64,000 bases of DNA from Streptomyces bicolor (lineage in GTDB: Bacteria; Actinomycetota; Actinomycetes; Streptomycetales; Streptomycetaceae). The stretch covers positions 124,001 through 188,000 of the forward strand of contig NZ_JOFS01000028.1 in the NCBI RefSeq assembly GCF_000719285.1, written 5' to 3'. Below the pieces are notes generated by a model. It saw nothing but the letters and a program-made list of their open reading frames with translations. It made no database searches and was not told the DNA's origin. Shown here one piece after another: positions 25,639 to 33,150 of this stretch; the first letter of the stretch is position 1; every line of letters begins with the position of its first letter. The position numbers and the translations under genes are program-made.

Positions 25639-26304
25639 GTGATCCGGGTACTGCTCGCCGACGACCAGTCACTGGTGCGGGCTGGCTTCCGGGCGCTGCT
25701 CGACGCGCAGCCCGACATCGAGGTGGCGGGGGAGGCGGCCGACGGCGAGGAGGCCCTGCGCAAGGTGCGCGAACTGCGGCCCGACGTCGTCCTGATGGAC
25801 ATCCGCATGCCGGTCCTGGACGGTCTGGCCGCGACTCGCCGGATCACCGAGGACGGCGCCCTGGAGGGCGTCAAGGTGGTCATGCTGACCACCTTCGAAC
25901 TCGACGAGTACGTCTTCGAGGCCATCCGCTCGGGCGCCTCCGGCTTCCTGGTCAAGGACACCGAGCCGGAGGAACTCCTGCGCGCGGTACGGGCGGTCGT
26001 GGACGGGGACGCCCTGCTGTCGCCGGGGGTGACGCGGCGCCTGATCGCCGAGTTCGCCGCCCGCTCCAAGGAGCCCGCGGCCGCCGACGCCCTCGCCGAA
26101 CTCACCGAGCGCGAGCGGGAGGTGATGGCGCTGGTCGGCATCGGCCTGTCCAACGAGGAGATCGCCCGCCGCCTGGTGGTCAGCCCCCTCACGGCGAAGA
26201 CCCACGTCAGCCGCACGATGGTGAAGCTCGGCGCGCGGGACCGGGCGCAACTGGTCGTGCTGGCCTACGAGTCGGGGTTGGTACGGCCGGGCTGGCTGGG
26301 CTGA
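25639..26304 (+). CDS. NarL/LuxR-type response regulator
   Basis: The receiver domain (about 1-120) has the acidic pocket LLADDQ, phospho-acceptor D54 in VVLMDIRMP, and the conserved T/K positions (MLTTFE and LVKDT). A LuxR helix-turn-helix (ELTEREREVMALVGIGLSNEEIARRL) fills residues about 150-215. AAGGAGGA precedes the GTG start. It pairs with the upstream histidine kinase. Targets are unknown; the adjacent membrane proteins are possible. Its 3' end overlaps the convergent DUF6332 gene by 40 bases. Confidence 0.95.
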   Translation: MIRVLLADDQSLVRAGFRALLDAQPDIEVAGEAADGEEALRKVRELRPDVVLMDIRMPVLDGLAATRRITEDGALEGVKVVMLTTFELDEYVFEAIRSGASGFLVKDTEPEELLRAVRAVVDGDALLSPGVTRRLIAEFAARSKEPAAADALAELTEREREVMALVGIGLSNEEIARRLVVSPLTAKTHVSRTMVKLGARDRAQLVVLAYESGLVRPGWLG

Positions 26305-26570
26305 GCCGCCCCTTCCCGGGTGTCCCGTCGCTGCCCGAAGCGGAGCAGCACGCTGGCGACGCGGGCCACGAACAGCAAGGCGGCCGCCGTCGCCCCCGCC
26401 CCGACGAGCGTGCGGCGCGCCCCGGCCGACAGATCGAACGCGTACGCCGGTCCCACCACGGCCCCGAACACCACGGCAGCCGCGAACGCCGCGCTGAACA
26501 GGGCGTATCCGATCTCCACCGTGATCGCGTCCCGCTCGGCCTGACTGCGCCGTCCCCCATACATGCTCAT
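26265..26570 (-). CDS. DUF6332-like small membrane protein
   Basis: This 101-residue protein has two hydrophobic helices (about 19-46 and 57-76) after a conserved start, YGGRRSQAERDAITVEIGYALFSAAF, which resembles DUF6332 proteins of Streptomyces. No function is known. ATG 26570 is chosen; no clear ribosome site is visible. The last 40 bases overlap the response regulator tail on the other strand. Confidence 0.7.
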   Translation of the reverse strand: MSMYGGRRSQAERDAITVEIGYALFSAAFAAAVVFGAVVGPAYAFDLSAGARRTLVGAGATAAALLFVARVASVLLRFGQRRDTREGAAQPSQPGRTNPDS

Positions 26571-26590
26571 AGAGGGAGTTTCACAGGCGC

Positions 26591-26627
26591 GCGCCCGGCG
26601 GAGCAAGCGAGCGGCTCCGCCGGGCGC
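26591..26627. terminator. Hairpin terminator after the MFS exporter
   Basis: A perfect 14-bp stem (26591-26604 with 26614-26627) closes a 9-base loop, 14 bases beyond the stop of the MFS gene read on the minus strand. It also separates that transcript from the DUF6332 gene. Confidence 0.82.
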
Positions 26628-26641
26628 AGGGAGGCGGCCCC

Positions 26642-28120
26642 CTAGTCGCGTACGGTGACGCGCTCCGCCTCCTGGGACATGGACTTGGCGACCACGACGG
26701 TCTCCCGCGTGCGGCGGGTGCGCAGTCCGGTCAGTGAGATCAACAGGCCCGCGACCGCGATCGCCGTGATCACGACCAGGGCGGGCAGGTAGCTGTCGAG
26801 GACGGCCTGTGGGGACGCGGGCTCCTCAGGGGTGTTCGCGGTGAGTACCGCCGTCACGACGGCCAGGAAGAGCGCGCCGCCCACCTGGACGGAGGTGTTG
26901 AGCAGCCCGGAGACCATGCCCTGCTCGTGCTCGTCGACGCCGTTCGTGGCCTGGACGTTGAGCGAGGGGAAGGTGAGCGCGAAGGCCGAGCCGACCAGGA
27001 GCATGGTGGGCAGGATCACCGCCGCGTACACCGGGTCGAGGTCGATGCGCAGGAACAGGATGTAGCCGGCGACCATCAGGGCGAACCCGATCACGATCAG
27101 CCGGGCCGTACCGAACCGGTCGATGACGGTACCGACCTTCGTCGCCGACAGCGCCACGAGCGCACCCGCCGGCAGGAAGGCCAGCGCGGTGTGCAGCGCC
27201 GACCAGCCGAGCAACTGCTGCATGTACAGCGTGACCAGGAACTGGAAGCCGATGTAGCTGCCGACGAACGTCAACGCACCCAGCTGGGCACGTACTTGGG
27301 CACCCGAACGCAGCACGCCCAGCCGGATCAGCGGGCTCGGGCTGCGCCGCTCGACGGCGACGAAGGCGGCCAGCAGTACGGCGACGGCGGCGAAGGACAG
27401 GATCGTGCGGGCGGCGCCCCAGCCCACCTCGGGCGCTTCGACGACCGTGAAGACGAGCAGCAGCATGGAGGCGGTGCCGAGGACGGCGCCGGGGATGTCG
27501 TAGCCGCCGTCCGTCCGCTCCCGCTCGGTGCGCGGCAGCAGCTTCAGGCCGAAGAACAGGGCGATCAGGGCCACGGGCGCGGGCAGCAGCATGGTGAAGC
27601 GCCAACTGGCCTCGGTGAGCAGGCCGGAGAAGACCAGCCCCATCGAGTAGCCGGTGGCGCCGCAGGTGGTGTAGATCGAGAGCGCGCGGTTGCGTACCGG
27701 GCCCTCGGCGAAGGTCGTGGTGATGATGGACAGCCCGGCGGGGGCGGTGAAGGCGGCGGCAAGTCCCTTGATGAAGCGGCTGGCGATCAGCAGCGGACCC
27801 GAGTCGACGAGCCCGCCGAGCAGTGAGGCCAGCGCGAAGACGGCGAGGGCCACCAGGAACACCTGGCGCCGGCCCAGCAGGTCGGCGGTCCGTCCGCCGA
27901 GCAGGAGCAGGCCGCCGTAGCCCAGGATGTAGCCGCTGACGATCCATTGCAGGGTCGAGGTGGACAGGCCCAGGTCGGCGCCGATGGACGGCAGGGCGAC
28001 ACCGACCATCGACACGTCCAGTGCGTCCAGGAACATCGCGGCGCACAGCACCAGGAGGGTGCCCCACAGGCGGGGCGTCCAACGGCCCTCGGAGGTGGGG
28101 TGGGTGAGCGGAGAGGTCAT
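26642..28120 (-). CDS. MFS multidrug exporter, DHA2 (EmrB/QacA) type, 14 TM
   Basis: The 492-residue protein shows about 14 hydrophobic helices and the DHA2 signs: motif D1 LDALDVSMVGVALP in helix 1, motif A GGRTADLLGRRQVF between helices 2 and 3, and motif C-like GATGYSMGLVFSG. Such proteins use the proton gradient to export drugs or antibiotics. It is divergent from a MarR regulator with 85 bases between the starts, and a nested palindrome in that gap suggests MarR repression relieved by the substrate. A terminator follows. Confidence 0.94.
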   Translation of the reverse strand: MTSPLTHPTSEGRWTPRLWGTLLVLCAAMFLDALDVSMVGVALPSIGADLGLSTSTLQWIVSGYILGYGGLLLLGGRTADLLGRRQVFLVALAVFALASLLGGLVDSGPLLIASRFIKGLAAAFTAPAGLSIITTTFAEGPVRNRALSIYTTCGATGYSMGLVFSGLLTEASWRFTMLLPAPVALIALFFGLKLLPRTERERTDGGYDIPGAVLGTASMLLLVFTVVEAPEVGWGAARTILSFAAVAVLLAAFVAVERRSPSPLIRLGVLRSGAQVRAQLGALTFVGSYIGFQFLVTLYMQQLLGWSALHTALAFLPAGALVALSATKVGTVIDRFGTARLIVIGFALMVAGYILFLRIDLDPVYAAVILPTMLLVGSAFALTFPSLNVQATNGVDEHEQGMVSGLLNTSVQVGGALFLAVVTAVLTANTPEEPASPQAVLDSYLPALVVITAIAVAGLLISLTGLRTRRTRETVVVAKSMSQEAERVTVRD

Positions 28121-28142
28121 GGCGAAGACAGTACATGCGCAT

Positions 28143-28174
28143 GCATCGAATGCAAACGCATTTAATGCCGATGC
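28143..28174. promoter_or_regulatory. Nested palindromic MarR operator
   Basis: An outer pair GCATCG (28143-28148)/CGATGC (28169-28174) encloses an inner pair AATGC (28149-28153)/GCATT (28158-28162), giving a 32-bp two-layer operator in the MFS/MarR gap. The AT content here is higher than in the surrounding sequence. Confidence 0.65.
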
Positions 28175-28205
28175 AATGAACCCGGATCTCTGCTACGGTG
28201 CGCCC

Positions 28206-28595
28206 ATGGCGGCGAAGAAGGCCGAACAGGCGCTCGTGGACCAGTGGCGGGACATGCTGGCGCTGCACGCGCGCACGCAGTGCGAACTGGACCGCGCTCT
28301 GGGCCAACACGGGTTGTGCGCCAGCGACTTCGAGGTCCTGGACGTGCTGGCGGACGGCGCCTGCGCCTACCGCGTCCAGGAGATCTCCGAGCGCGTCCAT
28401 CTGAGCCAGAGCGCGCTGTCGCGGCTGATCGCACGGCTGGAGAAGGACGGGCTCGTCGAGCGCGGGATGTGCCCGGAGGACCGGCGGGGCGTGAAGGTGG
28501 CGCTCACGGGGAAGGGGCGCACGCTGCACGGCGAGGTGCTGCCGGTGCAGCGTGCGGTGCTGACCCGGATGCTGACGGGGGGCCCGGCCGGCTGA
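28206..28595 (+). CDS. MarR family transcriptional regulator
   Basis: A 129-residue MarR protein: helices around LCASDFEVLDVLADG, the winged helix with RVHLSQSALSRLIARLEKDGLVERG and the wing CPEDRRGVKVALTGKGR. It likely represses the divergent MFS exporter and itself through the nested palindrome, releasing DNA on binding a toxic aromatic compound. ATG 28206 is chosen; no strong ribosome site is seen and TACGGT lies 5 bases before the codon, so translation may be leaderless. Its final codons form half of the terminator hairpin. Confidence 0.93.
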   Translation: MAAKKAEQALVDQWRDMLALHARTQCELDRALGQHGLCASDFEVLDVLADGACAYRVQEISERVHLSQSALSRLIARLEKDGLVERGMCPEDRRGVKVALTGKGRTLHGEVLPVQRAVLTRMLTGGPAG

Positions 28596-28619
28596 CCTCC
28601 CGTCAGCATCCGGGTCAGC
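28559..28619. terminator. 21-bp perfect bidirectional terminator built from two gene ends
   Basis: A perfect 21-bp stem (28559-28579 with 28599-28619) spans the last codons and stop of the MarR gene and the stop of the convergent maleylpyruvate isomerase-family gene. The loop of 19 bases can pair further. It should end both transcripts. Confidence 0.88.
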
Positions 28620-29355
28620 CGATTGCCGACTTCTCCCGCCACAACGCGGCGAGCGAGCGGTCACCGTGCACGCTCGGCGCCGGCGCTCGATTCCACAGCG
28701 CCGGATACAACTGTGCGGCGGGACCGGCCACTTCGGCGTCGGCGTCCCCGGCCGACTCGCCCAGCGCGGTCACGGGCGGTTCCGCCGACAGCCGTACAGT
28801 CCACGTCGCGTCCGTGTCCGTGGCTCGCACCCGCAGCACACGCGGCTGCTGCGTGCGAACCCTGCTCTTGGGGCGGGCATGGAATCCGCGCAGGAGCTCG
28901 TCGATCCCGTCCACCGCGAACTCCGTCGCGATGCCGGTCGGCGTGCCGCCGCGCGCCGACTCCGCGTCGAAGCGGTGGATGGTCGTCTCATGGGCCTGCC
29001 GCCGCGCCCAGAAGGCCAGTGGTGAGGGGTTGGGCGCGGGGTGGAAGGTCCAGCACTCCACGTCGGGTGAGGCTCCGGTGAGGGTGTCCACCAGATGACG
29101 GTGGCTGTCCCGGTACCAGGCCAGGAGCTCGTCGCCGTCGAGGCCGGGCTCGGCGCCCAGGGGCCGGGGCGAAGTGTGCGCCTGCGCGATGAACGCCGCG
29201 GCCCAACGATGCACCGTCCCGGTGTGCCGCAGCAGATCCCGCACCTGCCAGTCCGGACAGGTCGGCACCTTGGCGTCGACCCCGGCCTCCTCGGCGGCCG
29301 CGGCCAGCAGGACGCCCTCGCGGTCGAGGGTGTGAATGAAGTCGGCTGTCTCCAT
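28615..29355 (-). CDS. Maleylpyruvate isomerase-family mycothiol-dependent protein
   Basis: The 246-residue protein fits the MDMPI/DinB-like fold: the N-terminal helical bundle has VPTCPDWQVRDLLRHTGTVHRWAAAF and the later ARRQAHETTIHRFDAE supplies the third part of a His/Glu/His metal site. The C-terminal domain (VRATDTDATWTVRLS) matches the MDMPI C-terminal region. Family members use mycothiol for isomerisation or conjugation; most Streptomyces members have no known substrate. It ends in the shared terminator. Confidence 0.87.
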   Translation of the reverse strand: METADFIHTLDREGVLLAAAAEEAGVDAKVPTCPDWQVRDLLRHTGTVHRWAAAFIAQAHTSPRPLGAEPGLDGDELLAWYRDSHRHLVDTLTGASPDVECWTFHPAPNPSPLAFWARRQAHETTIHRFDAESARGGTPTGIATEFAVDGIDELLRGFHARPKSRVRTQQPRVLRVRATDTDATWTVRLSAEPPVTALGESAGDADAEVAGPAAQLYPALWNRAPAPSVHGDRSLAALWREKSAIG

Positions 29356-29530
29356 GGGATGAGTGTGCCGGATCGAGTGCGGTCGAAGGGCAGTGCCGAT
29401 CCGCCTTGCCTGCGCCGGGAGTCCGGGCGGTGGGACGTAAGGATTTCGTCATCACGCTCGGTGTACTGGACGGCTCCCGCCCGCCGTTGAATGGGAAGCG
29501 AACAGGAAACTCTCAGGAAGTGAGACGGTC

Positions 29531-30067
29531 ATGGGGCGTGTGCGGAGGGTGCTGGGCCGACCGCTTGGCATCGGGGTGCTGGTGCTGGTCGTCGTCGCGG
29601 GCGGCTTCGGGCTCTACTGGTTCCAGCCGTGGAAGCTGTGGCAGGACCAGACCGTGGAGGAGGCCCTGCCCGGCGTGGTGGAGCCGAGCGACGCGCCCTC
29701 CTCGGCCCCCGCACCGAAGACGGTGGCCGGCGGCGAGCTGATCAGCCACGAGCACACGACGTCGGGCACGGTGAAACTCGTACGGCTGGCCGACGGCTCC
29801 CATGTGCTGCGCCTGGAGCAGCTCGACACCAGCAACGGGCCGGACCTGCGCGTGTGGCTGACGGACGCGCCCGTGAAGGAGGGGCGGGACGGGTGGCGGG
29901 TCTTCGACGACGGCGAGCACGTCAGCCTCGGCAAACTCAAGGGCAACAAGGGCAGCCAGAACTACGCGGTGCCCAATGACGTCGACCTCTCCCGCTACAG
30001 CAGCGTCAGCATTTGGTGCGACCGCTTCGACGTGTCGTTCGGGGCGGCGGAACTCGCGCGGGCCTGA
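29531..30067 (+). CDS. Membrane-anchored DM13 domain protein
   Basis: A single N-terminal membrane segment (GIGVLVLVVVAGGFGLYWF) is followed by a DM13 domain (about residues 65-175): HTTSGTVKLVRLADGSHVLRL, LDTSNGPDLRVWLTD, and the C-terminal SVSIWCDRFDVSFGAAEL with the conserved cysteine. DM13 domains are proposed redox or adhesion modules outside the cell. AGGAAGTGAG lies upstream of the ATG. It appears to be a single gene, convergent with the VOC gene with 5 bases between the stops. Confidence 0.9.
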   Translation: MGRVRRVLGRPLGIGVLVLVVVAGGFGLYWFQPWKLWQDQTVEEALPGVVEPSDAPSSAPAPKTVAGGELISHEHTTSGTVKLVRLADGSHVLRLEQLDTSNGPDLRVWLTDAPVKEGRDGWRVFDDGEHVSLGKLKGNKGSQNYAVPNDVDLSRYSSVSIWCDRFDVSFGAAELARA

Positions 30068-30072
30068 TGCGC

Positions 30073-30462
30073 TCAGGACGAGATGGGAAACAGGCAGAAC
30101 TCGTTTCCCTCGGGGTCGGTGAGGACCCAGTGGTCCTCGTGGCGGGCGAGGACGGTCGCGCCCAGTGCGGTGAGGCGGTCGAGCTCGGTCCGCGGGGCGG
30201 GGGAGACCAGGTCGAGGTGCAGGCGGTTCTTCCCGCGCCGGGGCTCCGGCACGAGCTGACACCACAGGCGAGGGCCGCCGGCCCCGGGCTCGACGAGTAC
30301 GGTCGGGTCGTCCTCCGGGTCGTCGATGCCCTGCGCGCGCAGCCGGGCGAGCTCGGCGTCGTCGTAGGGGGCGACGGCGTAACCGTCGAGGGCGGCGGCC
30401 CAGAAACGGGCCGTGGCGGCCGGACGGGCACAGTCGATGACGATGTCGTGGAGTCGTGCCAT
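30073..30462 (-). CDS. VOC (glyoxalase/bleomycin resistance-like) family protein
   Basis: The 129-residue protein has paired VOC repeats: MARLHDIVIDCARPAATARFWAAALDG at the start, and NRLHLDLVSPAPRTELDRLTALGATVL followed by WVLTDPEGNEFCLFP in the second half. The metal ligands His, His (HLDL) and Glu (GNEFC) are in place. The substrate is unknown; antibiotic-binding or lyase roles occur in the family. ATG 30462 matches the usual family start. Confidence 0.88.
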   Translation of the reverse strand: MARLHDIVIDCARPAATARFWAAALDGYAVAPYDDAELARLRAQGIDDPEDDPTVLVEPGAGGPRLWCQLVPEPRRGKNRLHLDLVSPAPRTELDRLTALGATVLARHEDHWVLTDPEGNEFCLFPISS

Positions 30463-30547
30463 CCGGTCATGATGCGCAGGGCGGGCGGCGCGGACAACGG
30501 TCGGAGGGGTGAAGCCGGTCATCGTGCCGGGTGGCAGGGCGAGGCCG

Positions 30548-31777
30548 TCATGATCCGGGCGGCGAGCCCGGGCGGCCGGGCGTCACGCGGCGGGTCGCGA
30601 CGCCGATCAGCGTGGCGATCGCGGCCAGGACGGCGACGCTCGTGAGGGCCACGGGCAGGGACAACCAGTCGGCCATGAAGCCGATGGCGGGTGGGCCGAG
30701 GAGCATGCCGCCGTAGCCGAGGGTGGAGGCCGTGGCGACGCCGCTCGGACCGGCCAGCGTGCCCGCGCGTTCCACGGCCACGGGGAAGAGGTTGGCGAGA
30801 CCGAGCCCCGTGATCGCGAACCCGAGCAACGCCGCCCACAGGGAGGGCGCGAGCGAGCCGAGCAGCATGCCGGCCGCGGCGGTGGCCCCGCCCGCGATGA
30901 CGGTACGGCCGTGACCGAGCCGTTCCAGAAGGGCCGTACCGCTGAGGCGGCCGATGGTCATGGCCAGTGCGAAGCAGGAGTAACCGACGGCGGCGACGCC
31001 GGGTGAGGCGTCCAGGTCCTGTTCGAGGTGCAGGGCGCCCCAGTCGGCCATGGCGCCCTCGCCGTAGGCCGTGCACAGGGCGATCAGACCGAAGACGATC
31101 ACCAGCCCGCGTGTCCTGGCGTCCGGGCGGAGCGGGGTGCCGCTCTCCGGTTCTACGGGGCCCGCGGCCCTCGGCGGTTCGTGGCGCAGCAGCGTACGGC
31201 CCGCCACGGCCGTCACCAGCAGCCCGATCCCGGCGAGACCCAGCAGGTGCCGGGTGGGGGAAAGGGCCCCGGCGACCAGCCCGCCGAGTCCGGCGCCGAC
31301 CATGCCGCCCAGGCTGAACGCCGCGTGGAAACTGGGCATGACCGGCCGGCGCAGGGCGGCCACCAGGTCCACGGCGGCGCTGTTGAAGGCCACGTTGATG
31401 CTGCCGTACGCCGCGCCGAACAGGAGGAGCACGGCGCCCAGGGCGAGTACGGAGTGGGTGAGCGGGGGCAGGGCGACGCTGAGGGAGAGGAGCACCGCGC
31501 AGACGACGGTGACCTGATGGGTGCCGTGGCGACGGCAGAGCCGGCCGGTGAGCGTCATGGTGAGGACGGCACCCGCGGAGACGCCGAGGAGGGCGAGGCC
31601 GAGAGCGCTGGCGGAGGCGCCGGTCTGTTCCTTGATGGCGGGGATACGGACCACCCAGCCGGCGAAGAGAAAGCCGTCGAGGGCGAAGAAAGCGGTGAGG
31701 GCGATACGGAGACGGCTCAGGGTGCTGCCGTTGCCCGGCACGGCGCTGTGCGTTCGGGATTTGTTTATTAGCGGCAC
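30548..31777 (-). CDS. MFS transporter (YbjJ-like)
   Basis: About 12 membrane helices over 409 residues, with the YbjJ-like pattern FALDGFLFAGWVVRIPAIKEQTGASASALGLAL at the start and AYGSINVAFNSAAVDL in the middle, plus GEGAMADWGALHL at the start of the second half, a typical family segment. The substrate is unknown; sugar or purine-like compounds have been proposed for relatives. The GTG at 31777 lies within AT-rich sequence and may be leaderless, as TAACCT lies close upstream. Confidence 0.9.
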   Translation of the reverse strand: MPLINKSRTHSAVPGNGSTLSRLRIALTAFFALDGFLFAGWVVRIPAIKEQTGASASALGLALLGVSAGAVLTMTLTGRLCRRHGTHQVTVVCAVLLSLSVALPPLTHSVLALGAVLLLFGAAYGSINVAFNSAAVDLVAALRRPVMPSFHAAFSLGGMVGAGLGGLVAGALSPTRHLLGLAGIGLLVTAVAGRTLLRHEPPRAAGPVEPESGTPLRPDARTRGLVIVFGLIALCTAYGEGAMADWGALHLEQDLDASPGVAAVGYSCFALAMTIGRLSGTALLERLGHGRTVIAGGATAAAGMLLGSLAPSLWAALLGFAITGLGLANLFPVAVERAGTLAGPSGVATASTLGYGGMLLGPPAIGFMADWLSLPVALTSVAVLAAIATLIGVATRRVTPGRPGSPPGS

Positions 31778-31892
31778 AAAGTCAGGTTAGGTGCACGCCG
31801 CATGCGAGGCAAGGGAGCCGTGGCCGTCGGGCGCTGTCGCTGAGCGGTCCGCACGGGAACGTGACCGGAGCCCCCACCCGCCCGCGAACGGC

Positions 31893-31936
31893 GTGAGCGG
31901 GACGTCACCCTCCCCCGAAGGTGGCGTCCCGCTCAC
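31893..31936. terminator. Terminator after the metzincin gene
   Basis: A 17-bp stem with a single G-T/A-C type mismatch (31893-31909 with 31920-31936) closes a 10-base loop, about 60 bases beyond the stop of the minus-strand peptidase gene. It lies in the 217-base gap before the MFS gene. Confidence 0.82.
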
Positions 31937-31994
31937 TTCCCCCGGCGCCGGACAGTGGACTGTGGCGTCCGTGCGCGTCAGTGGATCCGTGCCG

Positions 31995-33080
31995 TCACCA
32001 GCACATGACCGCTGTCTCCCCCGAACCCCAGCTGGAGTACAGACGCACCCGGACGAAATAGCGGCGGCCCTTGACGAGGCGGGCCTTGACCGTGGCGTTG
32101 TGCGGGGTGCCGCCGTCGTCCTGGGCGGTGACGTAGCGGGGTTCGCCGTCCCGCTCCTCGAAGACCACGACGACCGTGTCGCCGTCGCCGAAGGTGCCCA
32201 CGGTGTACTCGCGCGTCTCCGGCGGCTCGACCACGAAGTCGGCCTGCTCGGCCGGCCCGAGCCGCAGGGGCACCGAACGGAACGGCACCAGCTCCCGCTG
32301 ACCCGGCGTCTCGGCCGGCGGGTACCAGCGGCGGACGAACTCCTTGTCGGCCCCGGACAGAGCGCCCGGCGGGTTGAGGCCCGCCCGGAACTGCTCGGGC
32401 TCCAGGATCAGCCCGGCCGAGAAGGGGTACTCCATGATCGAGTGCGGATCCCAGGCGGAGCCGTTGACCTCGGTCGGGTCCAGCTTGCGCAGGATGTTGA
32501 AGAACGTCTTGTCCCGGCTCCAGAAATTCGGCGGGCCCGCCAGATCGGCGTACACCGCCTCGTCGTCCCAGTGGATCCCGGCGAACGGGCTCTGGTGCTC
32601 GTGCAGCATGCCGAGCGCGTGCCCGATCTCGTGCAGGGCCGTGCCGCGCTCCCCGGCCACGGTCAGGTCCCAGCCGAAGTTCATGGTGCGCTCGTTCAGG
32701 CCCACCCGCAGCGCGTCCTTGCCGACGGTCGACCAGGAGCCGTCGCCGAGCTGGAACCCGATGCGCAGTTCGGCCTCCGACCGGTCGGCCACCTCCACGA
32801 ACGACAGGCCGATGCCCAGGCCCTGCCACTCCTGGAAGCACTCGCGCACGACGTCCCGCTGCTCCTTGCCGCCGACCCACGACACGTGCCGGGCCTTGCC
32901 GGTCACCGGGTCGGGGATCACGGATCCGTCGGAGTCCCGGTCGAAGAAGTGGTAGTGCAGCACGGTGCCGTTGACCCACATCCGGCTTCCGCCGATGAGC
33001 GCACTGAGCCGCTCGGCGGCCAGCCCCGGCGCGAAGGCGGGGGCCGACGCCTGCGCGAGGGAGCAGTAGCGTGCGGTCAT
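31995..33080 (-). CDS. Astacin-like (M12A) zinc metallopeptidase without a signal peptide
   Basis: The 361-residue protein has the full metzincin site HEIGHALGMLHE (H150, E151, H154, H160) and a Met-turn SIMEY around M216, with the astacin-like LNERTMNFGWDL and LLxEF-type QEWQGLGIGLSFVEV segments before it. A beta-rich C-terminal domain (about 260-361) has a pre-peptidase C-like look (FGDGDTVVVVFEE, RYFVRVRLYSSWG). Bacterial astacins are usually exported, but no signal or membrane helix is visible here. It is divergent from the ATP-binding LuxR regulator and lies close to two other peptidases. Confidence 0.9.
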   Translation of the reverse strand: MTARYCSLAQASAPAFAPGLAAERLSALIGGSRMWVNGTVLHYHFFDRDSDGSVIPDPVTGKARHVSWVGGKEQRDVVRECFQEWQGLGIGLSFVEVADRSEAELRIGFQLGDGSWSTVGKDALRVGLNERTMNFGWDLTVAGERGTALHEIGHALGMLHEHQSPFAGIHWDDEAVYADLAGPPNFWSRDKTFFNILRKLDPTEVNGSAWDPHSIMEYPFSAGLILEPEQFRAGLNPPGALSGADKEFVRRWYPPAETPGQRELVPFRSVPLRLGPAEQADFVVEPPETREYTVGTFGDGDTVVVVFEERDGEPRYVTAQDDGGTPHNATVKARLVKGRRYFVRVRLYSSWGSGETAVMCW

Positions 33081-33126
33081 GCGAACAGGGTGCCGTCGGC
33101 CCGCCGCGGGCGCCTGAGTCGGGGGC

Positions 33127-33136
33127 TACTCAAGTA
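33127..33136. promoter_or_regulatory. TACT-CA-AGTA palindrome between metzincin and LuxR genes
   Basis: TACTCAAGTA sits in the 70-base divergent gap between the metallopeptidase and LuxR genes. It is followed by TGTATCAA (33141-33148), an 8-mer that recurs in the CHAT/subtilase promoter at 37823-37830. A shared regulatory role is possible but weakly supported. Confidence 0.3.
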
Positions 33137-33150
33137 CGGGTGTATCAAGG

